64,000 nucleotides of DNA from Nelumbo lutea (GCA_022828595.1 JAKGHH010000002.1:81688383-81752382), one strand, 5' to 3'; shown: positions 31,257 through 43,273, counted from the stretch's first letter. A program made the numbers and translations. Notes: generated by a model not told the origin, from the sequence alone.

Positions 31257-33212
31257 TGAAAGAATGGTAGGATCCATCTAATGGATGCCAAGAAAGGTGC
31301 GGAATGGAGGGGGTGAATTTCAAAAAAAATTTCCGACCTTCTTCCAATTTGAGAATCATATCCCCTAAATTTAGAATACATTATTCAAGGATTCTTCTTG
31401 AACCATAATCAAATCAGATCTGAACCAAAAGGAAACAGGAAGGATTAAACCTGATCCGGAGAAACAATATCTCCCAAAGTTGGTGTTCACACCCAAAGAA
31501 GAAACCAAGATCCGCTCTTGCTGAAGATGACACAGCTGTGGATGGAACGGAACTAGCAGGGTGCGTCCTACACACTGGATTCTTCACAAGAACCCTCTGG
31601 AAACCTTGAACACCGAATCCTTTTGTCTTTCTTGCAAGACTATTGTCAAGAACTGATTTCTTGACTTCCTGTTTCTGCAAAGATCCAATCTTCCAACAAG
31701 GAGTGGCGGCGGCTGAAGGAGGAGAAGTCCAGGGAAGAAGAGGGTAGAACTGTCTCTTCTCTCTAAAGTCTGTGAGAGATCTTATCTTAATTCGCAGGAT
31801 GTGTTTCTTGCTTAATCAAACCCCTAGTTCGAAATCTGATATTTTTCCTGCTAGGGTTTTCTCCTCTTTCTTCTAGATTAAGAAACCTCCCAATATTTTG
31901 GGAGTTATCCCAAATCCAAATCAGTATTTGGATAGGGGTTAATCTTAATCCTATTTGTAGATTAAGTTAGTTAACTCCTGATCTTATCAGGAGGTTACCA
32001 GATTCAAATCAAATTTGAATTTGGTCTCTTAGAGTGGATAAGGTTAAAGATCCAACCCTTTTACTAACATTAATATCAGATTTGCCCCATGAACAGGTGA
32101 TCATATCAGCCCAGTTCGAATTGGACTTTTGGCCCATTAAGTGTTCAGTGTTTAACCAGTTTCCAATCTGCTGCCCAGTTGGGCTTCTTTGTATGGCGTG
32201 GGATCCAAGCATTGATCTACACACCAGCCACATAGGTTCGGCCCAACCTTTATTACAAGGCCCAGCCGAATACACTGAAAGACTCAGTGACCCCCTTGAG
32301 CCCATCACATGGACCCTATGGGCCCAACACTTACATTAAGTGGTCCTTGGGCCAAGCCATCTTATAAAAACCCAGGGACTGTGGGTAGGTGCAAGATTAG
32401 CCCATCAGGTATTATCTTAAATGGTTTTACACTTAACCTCTCAGCCCTTAATGATCAAGCACTACCTAACAAGAGAAGACCTCTCCCTCGGCTGCAAGGA
32501 ACAGTGCCGCACTCTCCACTCACATGGATCCCGGGATTTAAACCATTTGCAGATCTTTTGAAACCATAGATATACATATATATATTAATTTTGCAAAACA
32601 AAATTCCAATGATTGAAATCAACTACCGACAGTTTGGTTTCCATCAGAGAGAATGCATTCCCGATCATTACCATTGTCCAACAAAGGGGCTGATCCTGTC
32701 ACTATGACCACTCACTCAGATGAATTCTCAGACTGCCCCAACATGTCCTAGTTTTGACCACCACTAAAAATCTCACTGATTGACACATCAAAGACAGCCT
32801 GATCCAACACCTAGTGATGTGTCATAATCGAGTCTAGGGGTCAGGTGTAATTTTCCAATTTTGCCCATTTGTCTCCAAGGTCTAGGGCAATACTGGAAAT
32901 CTGGTCTGGTTCAAAGGTTCAAGCAATCTCATACTGCATGTGCCTTGGGTCTTGCCCTGATGGCCGAAACAAGCCATCCCAACACTTGGTGGCACATCAG
33001 TATCAGCCTTGGCAGGATAAATCTCCCCAGACTTATCCAATGGCTGTGAACATCTAAAACTGACACAAGTTTCTATAAGTGTCCAGTTTTAGGGTCTTAC
33101 ACAAAATTATACCAAACAACATGAATCAAACATGCACTTTAATTTATTTCCACTAAATAACAAAAGTACATCAAATCCGATTGAAGCTAAGGGCATACAA
33201 GAATGTCTAACA
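31257..33212 (-). repeat. E7 3' LTR (1956 bp)
   Basis: Left edge TGAAAGAATGG; on the minus strand it starts TGTTAGACATTCTTGTATGCC at 33212. It contains a palindrome CTCCTGATCTTATCAGGAG at 31976-31994 and arms ATTCAAATC/AATTTGAAT just after it. It carries the antisense open frame at 32309-32569. Confidence 0.92.
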
Positions 33213-33222
33213 ACTCCCACTT
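33213..33222 (-). other. E7 polypurine tract
   Basis: AAGTGGGAGT on the minus strand, directly against the 3' LTR. Confidence 0.85.
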
Positions 33223-33226
33223 GCAC

Positions 33227-34900
33227 TTAGGTGGATTTAAGCATGGCCACGGGCGAAAAGGTTTCCTCATAATCGATGCCTTCTTTCTGAGTATACCCTT
33301 TCACCACCAAGCGAGCTTTGTAGGTCTCAATCTTGCCATCGGGGCCCTTCTTCCTCTTGTAGATCCATTTGCAACCAATTGCTTTTACCCCGGAGGGCAG
33401 ATCCACTAGAGTCCAGACTCCATTGATCTCCATTGAGTCCATCTCAGCTCTCATGGCCTCCACCCACTTCTGGGAATCTATGTCTAACATAGCTTCCGCG
33501 TAAGTCACGGGATCCTTTTCACTAGTCAAGGCTTCCACCAGGTAGGTATCCTGGTCATAACCATATCGGACTGGTGGTCTGGATACCTGGGTGGACCTTC
33601 TTGGTTGGTCACTACCTGGAACTTGTGGGACATCTCCCACTGCTCCTGAGCTCTCCTCATCAAGAACTATTTCCTGACGGTGAGTGTCCATGATGTATTC
33701 AGATTCTAAGAATTGGGCATTTCAACTGCAGAACACTTTCTGCTCACTTGGGTTATAGAATAGATGTGTAACGTGTGTAGGACAACCCCAAATCTTCAAG
33801 TGTCTTACACTTGGCTTCCTTCCGGTCCATAGTTCATATGGAGTTTTCAGAACTGATTTGGTTGGAACCCAATTCAGCACGCAGATAGCAGTCTCTAATG
33901 CATATCCCCAAAATGATGTGTGTAATTCTGAGCATACGAAAAGTGATCAGACCATGTCCAACAAGGTCCTATTCCTCCTCTCTAAAACACCGTTGAGTTG
34001 TGGTGTAGCAGGAGGAGCTAGTTGTGACACTATCCCATTGTCCTTTAAGTAGTCCCTGAATTCGTCAGAGAGATACTCGCCACCTCGATCTGATCGAAGG
34101 GCCTTAACTTCTCTCCCTAACTGTTTCTCGACTTCCTGTCTGAACTCTCTGAACTTTTCAAAGGATTCAAATTTGTGTCTCATTAGGTACACGTAACCAT
34201 ATCGTGAAAAATCATCTATAAAGGTGATGAAGTACACGTGTTGATTCCGTGTCCAAACACTCAGGCGACCTCATACATCAGTATGTATTAGGTCAAGTGT
34301 GCCTCCAGATCTTTCAGGCTTACCGTCAAATGGCCGCTTAGTCATCTTACCTTGAAGGCAAGGCTCACAAGTGGGAAGATTTTCTACGGTTAGAAAATCC
34401 AAAGGACCATCCTTTACCAGTTTTGTGATTCGGTCAATACCAATATGGCCAAGTCGGTAATGCCAGAGGCACATGGGATTAATTGTATCATGATTCCTTT
34501 TCTTGGGATTTTCGACCAATGTAGTTTTAGTTAGGTTAGTTTCTAGAGAAGGATGTAGAACATAGAGACCATTCTCTAGTTCCCCGCATGCGATGAATTT
34601 GTTATTCCATTTAACAGTAATCATATTACTAAAATAAACAGTATATCCATCAGCACAGTTTAGAAATAGAAATTAAATTTCTTCTCAAGTTTTGTACATA
34701 AAGACAATCTTTAAGTACAAGGACTCCTTCTCTAAAAACTAATTCTACGGTTCCTATCGCCGCAGCTACAACACTTGCAGTCGTTCCCAAGAATAGTGTC
34801 ACCTCGCCATCACTCAATCTTCTGCTAACTTTGAACCCCTACAGTGAGTTACACGCATGAGTTGAAGCCCCAGAGTCAACACACTAGGACACAGAAGTAA
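33227..34900 (-). pseudogene. E7: copia protease, integrase and RT N-terminus
   Basis: The protease keeps D-S-G-A-S-T-H (near 34880-34860), with a stop replacing the Trp just before it. The pre-integrase part is open from 34624 (VKWNNKF...PTCLWHYRLGHIGIDRI), followed by CEPCLQGKMTKRPF. The integrase core (34237-33947) has SDRGGEYLSDEF and [15 protein letters not shown] starts near 33450 and is open to 33227, keeping [20 protein letters not shown] and FSPVAMLKS. There RT ends and the last bases before the polypurine tract follow. This is the best-preserved integrase in the window, yet it lacks RT catalytic residues. Confidence 0.88.
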
Positions 34901-34959
34901 CTAACATATTAGTTTCTATGACACAAGTTTCGATGTTACCTTTCTTAGATTCCAAGTAG

Positions 34960-35726
34960 GCAGGACAGTTCCTCTTCCAGTGGCTGGTCTGTTTGCAGAA
35001 GTGACAGACATCCGATGCCTTGTTCTTCTTCTGCTTCTTGGGTTTGGCAGCTTTCTTCTGGGGCTTCTTTGCCTTTCTCTTTTTCTTGCCCGATCTGTTA
35101 GCTTCAGCAAGCATAACCACAGGCTCATCCTTCTTTAAAAGATCCTCGGCCCTCTGCAACATATTGCTGAGTTCCTGGACGCTGACATTCAGCTTATTCA
35201 TATTGTAGTTCATAGTGAACGCATTGAAGGAAGAGGGCAAAGAATTCAGGATGGCATCCACTTGCGTGCCAAGATCTAGCCCGGATCCAAGAGCTTCAAG
35301 TTCATTAATGTGTCCCATCATCCGAAGACAATGGTCATGAACTTTTTGCCCCTTGGACATCTGCACGGTCATGTACAATTTCAGGACCTTCTGTCGAGTA
35401 GAACGGTTCTCCTCTTCATACATTGTTCATAGACTGTCCAATATGTCCTTGGCTAGTTTAATCTGATCGAACTGCCTCTGTATTTAGTTGTCTAATGAGG
35501 CAATGACAAAGCAACGGGCTAGGGAGTTCTTATCCTCCCAATCTTGGTAGTCCCTCCTACGGGCCTTAGAAGCCCGATCACCCGGACGTTCCGGGGTAGG
35601 ATTTTTCACCACCTTATCTAACTTTTCAGAAGTTAGGACCAACATAAGATTTCTGTACCAGTCGGCATAGTTTGGGTCCTTAAGCTTGTTATCATCTAGA
35701 AGTTTTGCAAATTGACCGTTTGCCAT
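34960..35726 (-). pseudogene. E7: copia gag, two stops
   Basis: ATG at 35726 (MANGQFAKLLDDNKLKDPN). The frame is open to 35484, has a stop in LDN-stop-IQRQFDQ, another near 35424, then is open through the end. It contains LGTQVDAILNSLPSSFN, a basic region (KKAAKPKKQKKNK) and an intact CCHC knuckle C-H-F-C-K-Q-T-S-H-W-K-R-N-C near 35010-34965. This is the best reference for the gag of the family in this window. Confidence 0.9.
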
Positions 35727-37512
35727 TTTCTGATAAAACAACAAAAACGTTAGTCCACAACCTTAGTTTGATTCATGTTACCTACATAGATATGGCTTTT
35801 AATCTATGTTCCATTCCCATTTATTCATCTCTGAGATTTTCCCTCCCTTCTCAGTGACGGAGACAACGGAATGTCTCTGGAAATGTGGGAAATCACATAG
35901 GTGCATGAAGCCAACTATTTCAGCTGCATAACCCCACCACCTTTCTGTGATGGATCATATCCACTAATCAGATGAGTTTCCCTTTGGCCTCTATCAGACA
36001 AGGTTCAGAGCCATTTTCAGGTAAACCTTTCTATCCAGTGAGTGCACACCCATCATATTCAGGTTATGCCAAGATACTGTGAGAGAGTTCCCATTTTCTG
36101 GTGAAGCCCCTCCCACATCGATCTATGATGCCCCTATCATCTAATGAAACACTCTAACAGATCCAACAGCAAATGGATAGCCCAATTTTATGGTGCGTTT
36201 CCTCATTAATGATGGACCCATTATTGTGCTAATGACGGAAGGCCTTTAGAGAGTCCATCAAATGGATCTCCCTATCACACGCACTCATATTTGCTTGGAG
36301 GGAACAAAATTACGCCCTAGTTCTAATTTAGGTCAAACCAAAGTGGCTCCCATTGGCTTTCATAAAGCCAGATTTCTGGTGGGCCTCAATCGGCTAGGGG
36401 TTCCGTACGCATCCCTTTTCAGGGTTGTGGGGCCCAGCAAGTAGAGAGGGGTCATCCAATGACCTTAAGGAACACCATGGCAATGATGTGCATTCAGCCA
36501 TGGTGTGCGCAAGATCCACTAACGAGTTAACATGGGCCAAGTGCTTATGGCCCATGGTTGTAGCACATCATACATCCAAACATCACATGTAAAGGAAGAA
36601 TTGGTCCAATCAATTAACTGTTGTAAAGCCCATCGAATGGCCCATTTAAAACTTAAAGCATTAACAATTAATGTTTACTAGGTGTATGGGCTGAATTGCA
36701 GTTAGCAGTTCAGCCCATGCAGCTTTTCTCACAACAATGGCTTTTGCAGTTTTAACCCTTTAAAACTGGGCTTTATAGATGGGCCGAATTAATCTCTGTA
36801 ATTGAACATCAGATTTGGAATAATCAGTGTGAGAAATATGGACTGAAAAACAGCCCCCTTCGAATCTCAGATTCGGTCCAAACAATTTTGGTCCAATCTA
36901 GTCCGCAAAGGTCCAAAACTGATTTTCAATTCAAGAATTAATTCAAGAGAAAGATGAAATTAATAATTTTTTATTTTAGACAATCACAAATTAAAAATAT
37001 GGACTGTTCGTATCACCTGCAAAACAGAGGTTAATCACAAAAGTTACAGTTTCATAAACTGTAAATCGCAGTATGAGATTTCTCCATCTGCAAATCTCCA
37101 GCGCTGCCATCTTCTTCCTTCTTCTTTAATCAAGAAAATAAATAAAAAACAGAAATCCTATTTCTATTAATTAATTACATTCTTGATCAAATCCTATACA
37201 TTCAGTCTAGAAAAAAAAAATTATTTACAGACCGAATAATAATAAAAGGAAGAAAAAAAGGTGCGCAGACTATCTGCGCCAAATCTGCACTGCAATCTCC
37301 AGGTTCGAACAGTCCATTAAATCAAAAATAAATAAAGAACAATTCTAAATAAATTTTTGGATTTAACAAAATTAATTTCAGATCAATCGCCATTAACAAG
37401 AAACCATTTCTTGAAAAAAAAAAGGAAAGCAATCTATGCAGATCTTGGCAGAACATTTTCTGTTCATCTGCACAGGGTCAGATCTGATTTTCTTTTGGTT
37501 CAAGATTCAAAC
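35727..37512 (-). other. E7 untranslated leader (1.79 kb)
   Basis: Non-coding stretch between primer site and gag. It aligns with the leaders of E3, E4 and E8 over nearly its whole length. Confidence 0.82.
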
Positions 37513-37529
37513 CTGTGGCTCTGATACCA
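37513..37529 (-). other. E7 primer-binding site
   Basis: TGGTATCAGAGCCACAG on the minus strand, one base from the LTR. Initiator-Met type. Confidence 0.88.
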
Positions 37530-37530
37530 C

Positions 37531-39492
37531 CGAAAGAATGGTAGGATCCATCTAATGGATGCCAAGAAAGGTGCGGAATGGGGAGCGAATTTCAAAAAAT
37601 TTCCTACCTTCTTCCAACTGGGAATCATATTCCCTAAATTTATAATACATTATTCAAGGATCCTATTTGAACCATAAACAAACCAGATTTGAACCGAAAG
37701 GAAATAGGAAGGATAATACCTGATCCGGAGAAATAATATCTCCCAAAGTTGGTGTTCACGCCCAAAGAAGTAACAAGATCCGCTCCTGCTGAAGATGACA
37801 CAGGTGTGGATGGAACGGAACCAGCAGGGTGCGTCCTACACACTGGATTCTTCACAAGAACCCTCTAGAAACCTTGAACACCGAATCCTAGTGCCTTTCT
37901 TGCAAGACTATTGTTAAGAACTGCTTTCTTGACTTCCTATTGCTGCAAAGATCCAATCTTCCAATAGGTAGTGGCGGTGACTGAAGGAGGAGAAGTCCAG
38001 GGATGAAGAGGGCAGAATTCTCTCTTCTCTCTGGAGTCTGTGTGAAATCAAATATCAGATTGCAGGATGTGTTTCTTGCTTACTCAAACATCCTAGTTCG
38101 AAATCTGATATTTCTGCTAGGGTTTTCTCCTCTTTCTTCTTGATTAAGAAACCTTCCAATATTTTGAGAGTTATCCCAATCCAAATCAGTATTTGGATAG
38201 AGGTTAATCTTAATTCTATCTATAGATTAAGTTAGTTAACTCCTGATCTTATCAGGAGGTTACCAGATTCAAATCTAATTTGAATTTGGTCTCTTAGAGT
38301 GGATAAGGTCAAAGACCCAATCCTTTTACTAACATTAATCTCAGATTCGCCCTATGAACTGGAGATCATATCAGCCTAGTTCGAAATGGGCTTTTGGCCC
38401 ATTAAGTGTTCAGTGTTTAACTAGTTTCCAACCTGTTGCCCAGTTGGGCTTCTTTGTATGGTGTGGGACCCAAGCATTGATCTACACACCAGCCACATGG
38501 GTTCGGCCCAACCTTTATTACAAGGCCCAGCTGAATTCCCTGAAAGACTCAGTGACCCCCTTGAGCCCATCACATGGACCCTATGGACCCAACACTTACA
38601 TTAAGTGGTCCCTAGGCCAAGCCATCTTATAAAAACCTAGGGACTATGGGCAGGTGCAAGATTAGCCCATCAGGTATTATCCTAAATGGTCTTACACTTA
38701 ACCTTTCAGCCCTTAATGATCAAGCACTACCCGACAAGAGAAGACCTCTCTCTCGACTGTAAGGAACAGTGCCACACTCTCTACTCACATGGATCACAGG
38801 AATTAAAACCTTTTCTAAATCTTTTGAAACTATACATATACATTTATATATATATATATATATCTTATTTTTGCAAAACAAAATTCCAATGATTGAAATC
38901 AACTGCCGGCAGTTTAGTTTCCATCAGAGAGAATGCATTCCCGATCATTACCATTGTCCGACAAAGGGGCGGATCCTGTCACTATGACCACTCACTCAGA
39001 TGAATTCTCAGACTGCCCCAACATGTCCAGGTTTTGACCCCCACTAAGGATCTCACTGATTAACACATTAAAGACAGCCCGATTCGACACCTAGTGATGT
39101 GTCATAATCGAGTCTAGGGGTCAGGTGTAACTTTCCAATTTTGTCCATCTGTCTCCAAGGTCTAGGGCAATACTAGAAATCTGGTCCGGTTCAAGGGTTC
39201 AAGCAATCCCATATTGCATGTGCTTTGGGTCTTACCCTGATGGCCGAAACAAGCCATCCAAACACTTGGTGGCACACCAGTATCAGCCTTGGCAGGATAA
39301 ATCTCCCTAGACTTATCCAATGGCTATGAACATTTAAAACTAACACAAGTTTCTATAAGTGTCCAGTTTTAGGGTCTTACATAGAACTATACCAAACAAC
39401 ATGAATCAAACATGCACTTTAATTTATTTCCACTAAATAACAAAAGTACATCAAATCTGATTGAAGCTAAGGGAATACAAGACTATCTAACA
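37531..39492 (-). repeat. E7 5' LTR (1962 bp)
   Basis: On the minus strand it starts TGTTAGATAGTCTTGTATTCC at 39492 and ends at 37531 (CG in place of TG on the plus strand). It contains a (TA)n tract at about 38844-38863 and the CTCCTGATCTTATCAGGAG palindrome at 38239-38257. It abuts the hAT coding sequence at 39493. Confidence 0.92.
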
Positions 39493-40102
39493 CCTTTCAA
39501 ATCCCGCTTTGCTACCTCCTATCTTACATTACAAAGCATTTTTAAGCAAAAGGGGAACTTGAGGGAGATGTTCAATTCTATTGAGTTGAGTGATAGCAAG
39601 TTGGCAAAGGAAGCCAAGTGTAGAAGGGTTACAGAGACAACAATGATGCTTTCATTTTGGAATAACATTGTATATATTCTTAAGGTATGCAACCCTCTTG
39701 TTCGTATATTATGCTTGGTAGATTGTGAAAACAATCTGGCTATGGGTTACATCTATGAGGCTTTTGATAGGGCAAAGGAAGTAGTTCATAAGGCATTTGA
39801 CTGTAAAAGGGAAAAACTCTCAGATTTTCTTGAGATTATTAATACAAGATGAGAGTGGAAACACCACCAACCATTGCATGTGCTTGGATTCTATTTGAAT
39901 CATCAATTTTATTATGATGATGTAGAAAGAATTGATTCAAATGAAAAGATTATAAATGGCCTTTATAAAGTAATCCAGATGTTTGAAATTGACAAGAACA
40001 AGCTGAATACAATCATTAATGAATTATCAAGGTATAAAAATGCAGAAGGGATTTTTGGTAATAACATGGCTATTTATCAAAGAAAGAAAAAAAGCACTAG
40101 GT
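39493..40102 (+). pseudogene. hAT-superfamily transposase, central exon, 5'-truncated
   Basis: The translation matches the catalytic and post-catalytic region of plant hAT transposases: RFATSYLTLQSI, FWNNIVYILKVCNPLVRIL, LRLVD-like LCLVDCEN, MGYIYEAFDRAKE and PLHVLGFYLNHQFYY. The start of the gene (BED zinc finger and first catalytic part) is missing because the E7 LTR abuts at 39493. A TGA at 39850-39852 stands where a Trp is usual. The exon ends near 40102 before GTAAATG, a likely splice donor. The intact protein would cut and rejoin DNA at hAT ends. Later exons lie at 40213, 43876 and 48510. Confidence 0.88.
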
Positions 40103-40672
40103 AAATGTTCATATATAGTCAGTTAATATTTGTGTTTAATACTTTAGTTATTTTAATAATTTCTATTTTTATTTAATTAATTTTCTAATTTAGATAATAT
40201 TTATATTTTTAGTTGATTGGTGGATAACATTTGGTGCTTTATGTCATGACCTGACTGCTCCCGTTGGCTAAGTCGTGTGGCACTCACTTGGCCCTCCAAG
40301 CAAGTTATCCAAACTGCACGCCCAAGACCCTTCTTGCTAGGTTTCTTAAGTGCTAAGGACACACACCAAGGCTATTTATCAAAGAAAGAAAAAAAGTACT
40401 GGATAAATGTTTATATATAGTCAGTTAATATTTGTGTTTAATACTTTAGTTATTTTAATAATTGCTATTTTTATTTAGTTAATTTTCTAATTTTAGATAA
40501 TATTTATATTTTTAGTTGATTGGTGGATAATATTTAGTGCTTTATGTCATGACCTAACTGCTCCTGTTGGCTAAGTCATGTGGCACTCACTTGGCCCTCT
40601 AAGCAAGTTAGCCAAATTGCACGCCCAAGACCCTTCTTGCTAGGTTGCTTAAGTGCTAAGGACACACACCAA
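40068..40672 (+). repeat. Tandem duplication of ~302 bp across the hAT/G1 junction
   Basis: Copies 40068-40369 and 40370-40672 are nearly identical. Each holds the hAT exon end, the intron, the short next exon, TTTA, and about 130 bp of the G1 LTR end. The copies join at GGCTATTTATC. The duplication includes both host and G1 sequence, so it happened after G1 inserted. Confidence 0.9.
40213..40241 (+). pseudogene. hAT exon, part before the G1 insertion
   Basis: After a likely splice acceptor TTTTTAG (to 40212) comes D-W-W-I-T-F-G-A-L, the start of the hAT dimerisation block. It is interrupted at TTTA by the G1 LTR and continues at 43876. A copy of this segment sits at 40516-40544 through the tandem duplication. 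Joining to the upstream exon at the obvious donor and acceptor does not keep phase, so a small change or a different site is likely. Confidence 0.75.
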
Positions 40673-41160
40673 GGCACACAAGAGCACACCAAGTATTGTA
40701 AGAGGAAGAGATTGTATTGCACTAGAAGAGAGCTTACAACTAGAAGAGTGCTCTTACAACTTGGATGCCTCTACAAATGAAGGAGGGGACCCCTATTTAT
40801 ACACTAACCCCCTCAAGGAATCCTCTAGAACTATTTACACTTGGCATCATCTAGAAGCACCTCTAAACATTCTACTTTCTACACTCTTCTAGGGGATGCC
40901 TTCTCCATAAGATACAAGAACACTCTAGAGGAAGTCAAGATTGCTCCCAACCCCTCTAGGCTGTTCCACACAAACCTGAATTGTTCCACAAGGTTCTAGA
41001 GAGTTCCACCAACATCAATCTCCTTCTAGACACATGGAGAACACTCTAAAACACCCCAAAACTCTCTAGAACAGCCCAAAAACCTACTGAACTGGTTAGA
41101 AGCCTCAAGAAACATCTAGTAAACCTCTAGCTAAGTACCCTATTATATCAACCCATGACA
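40545..41160 (-). repeat. G1 3' LTR (616 bp)
   Basis: Ends TGTCATGACC...CCCATGACA. It matches the 5' LTR at 43292-43875. A second, partial copy of its outer 130 bp lies at 40242-40372 because of the tandem duplication. Confidence 0.9.
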
Positions 41161-41174
41161 TTCTCCCCTACCTG
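41161..41174 (-). other. G1 polypurine tract
   Basis: GGTAGGGGAGAA on the minus strand, directly before the 3' LTR start TGTCATGGG. Confidence 0.7.
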
Positions 41175-41195
41175 ACTGTGCAATGCCCTCATTGC

Positions 41196-41335
41196 ATTCA
41201 ATTGGCTTGTGCATCCCATTTCCTGATCAAGTCCTCATTATCGGCTGCTATCAACTCGTTCACTCGTACATATGATGCTTCTGATGCAGGCAACCCCTTC
41301 CAATAGACTACGTACTCCACCCTTGGAGTTACCCC
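41196..41335 (-). pseudogene. G1: chromodomain remnant of integrase
   Basis: On the minus strand the translation has V-E-Y-V-V-Y-W-K-G-L-P-A-S-E-A-S-Y, the core of the chromodomain found at the end of chromovirus integrases, followed by INT tail residues (ADNEDLIRKWDAQA). This identifies the element as a chromovirus. In intact relatives the domain guides integration to marked chromatin. Confidence 0.78.
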
Positions 41336-41438
41336 AGGAAAAGCGATCATGATCTCAGCAATAATATCCTTAGGTTACCTGGCCTTTGGATATGTAGCCT
41401 TCATTTCTGCTATAGCCACCCATTTTCTCCAATCTTGA

Positions 41439-42398
41439 TTAGTTGCCTAGGCCTTTGTTTTGGCTTGTTCCTATATACACGACTTTGTCCTTGCCTTGGA
41501 CCTGCTTGTCTTGCTGTGCTGCCCTTGGTTGCTTGTCCACCCCTGGATTAAATTGGTCCCCATGGCCTTGCCCCTCGCCTAGTTGTAGGGTTGATAACTT
41601 CATCCTTATTGCACAAATTCCATCCACAAAAGGGACCAGGCATGAGGCCCCTACCTCCATGATGCACAACACCCGCACATAAGTTATGGGCATAACCCAC
41701 ACATTGTTAAAGAAGTCCATATCTAATATCATCTGGTAGTCAACCATTGGCACTACGGTCACATCTATGGCACCCTTCCAACTCCCTATCTGAATGCTCA
41801 CCCCCTGAGCAACGCCTTCAATCTCACATGATTGGGAATTAACTACCTTGATCATGCCCATGCTCTTTGTGACCTCTAAGTCCAAGCGCTTTGCCTCCCT
41901 AATTGAGACAAAGTTGTGAGTTGCCCCTATGTCGATCATGGCATGGGTCTTCTCACCATTGATCAATGCCTCCACATACATCAGCCTTGACCCATTCATA
42001 ATCTTGGCTGCCCCTTTAGCCGGCCCCTCTAGCTTCTTAATGCTACAAAGTAATTGTAATGAACCAATCTTGGCCTCCTCATGGCCATCTTCCTGCTTCC
42101 CCATCTGTGCCACCAGTGCACTAAGCACCCTGCACTGCAAACAATCACTAGCATAGTGGTCCCCTTCACAAATGAAGCAGCTCAGCTTTGCCTTGCCCTT
42201 GTCCCTTGACTTAGGCAGATTGGTCATGTTGTCCCAAGCTTTGGTATAGGCCCCCTTTCCTTGGTAATCACTCTGCATTCCCCGATCATCCCTGTAGCTA
42301 TGGTGATCTCGCCCACCTATGCCATGGCCACCCCTTACAGACTTGGGATCCATTGAGCTACCCATGTTGCTCTCCCCCAACTTCTCTGGCTCAACCAT
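41439..42398 (-). pseudogene. G1: gag C-terminus and aspartic protease
   Basis: It is open for 320 codons on the minus strand. The gag zinc knuckle is C-F-I-C-E-G-D-H-Y-A-S-D-C near 42180-42140. The protease has M-I-D-I-G-A-T-H-N-F (D-T-G-A expected) near 41945-41915 and the late block MILDMDFFNNV (G changed to D). After about 41439 the RT that should follow is missing. The knuckle is intact and the frame is long, so the element is less decayed than the copia copies. Confidence 0.88.
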
Positions 42399-43240
42399 GG
42401 TAGTGGCTAAATCCTACATGCCCCTGTGTTGTAGCTCAATTTCCACCCACGGCTGGAGTCCATCCATGAAGTTGAACAACTCCTTGTCAGCCATGTTGGA
42501 TATCTTAAGCTTGAGTGTAGAGAACTCCCGTACATAGTCCCTAATCGACCTAGTATGCTTCAACTTCCTCATGTTGCATCATTCCAAGTACTCTATATTC
42601 TCCAGATAGAACCGGTGCTTGATGTCCCGTCTGAACTCATCCCATGTGTCAATGTGACACTACCCCTTCTCCATGTCTGCACAACACCACCTCCACCATA
42701 AGATAGTTGTATCAGTTAAGTACCTAGTGGCAACACGTACCTTGGCCTGCTCATCCTTTATGTGCATGGCTTCAAAGTACTGCTCCACATGCCACAAGAA
42801 GTTGTCCAATGCCTGTGCATCCATGGCACCATTGAACTGAGGTGGTTCAGGTGCCCTTACCTTTGGCACATCCTGTAGATTCCCCACCTCATCCCGTGCT
42901 AACATCTTTTTGCAGAGCACCATGTCTGCCTGTAGCTCATCCACATTAGCTTGGACCTTGGCAAGGCTTCCAGCCCTTCTTGATCTTTGTCTTCCCCATG
43001 CCAAGCAAGATCCACGACCTCTTCCATGGTTTCCTTGAGCTCTGCCAGCCTGCCCTATAGGCCATCAACTCAGCTACCCATGTCTGTAAACTTGTCTTGC
43101 ATGTTTCCCATGGCAAGCTCCAACCTCACCATTTTAGCCTCCAAGGTAGCAAGGACATCCCTTGGCGCTTCCCTTGTTTTCTTGGAGTGGCCCTTCTCCT
43201 ACTCATGTGTCTTGCTATTGTCGAGTCTATCTGACATCAT
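42399..43240 (-). pseudogene. G1: gag N-terminal and central part, broken
   Basis: A likely start is ATG 43240 or 43237 (MSDRLDN), the usual gag opening of this group, with stops soon after near 43190 and 43060. The central part is open from 43004 to 42660 (VRAPEPPQFNGAMDAQALDNFLWHVEQYF, then TRYLTDTTILWWRW), the retrotransposon gag domain. The next stretch (42660-42399) continues the domain (FRRDIKHRFYLENIEY). Confidence 0.85.
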
Positions 43241-43273
43241 GTCCACGCACAAGCTTCCATGTACCCCTAGAAA

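Larger units (their letters stand above)
31257..39492 (-). mobile_element. E7: Ty1/copia element with two full LTRs, RT and RNase H deleted
   Basis: Read on the minus strand: 5' LTR 39492-37531, primer site, leader, gag, protease, integrase, RT N-terminal part, then directly polypurine tract and 3' LTR 33212-31257. About 1.5 kb of pol is missing. The LTRs differ at roughly 20 positions in their first 200 bp by eye. The outer flanks do not match: CTATG (31252-31256, inside E5) against CCTTT (39493-39497, inside a hAT gene). The two ends therefore may not come from one simple insertion. Confidence 0.88.

Noticed and set aside
41443..41682. Plus-strand frame opposite G1 protease
   Set aside because: It is a shadow of the well-supported minus-strand gag/protease gene.
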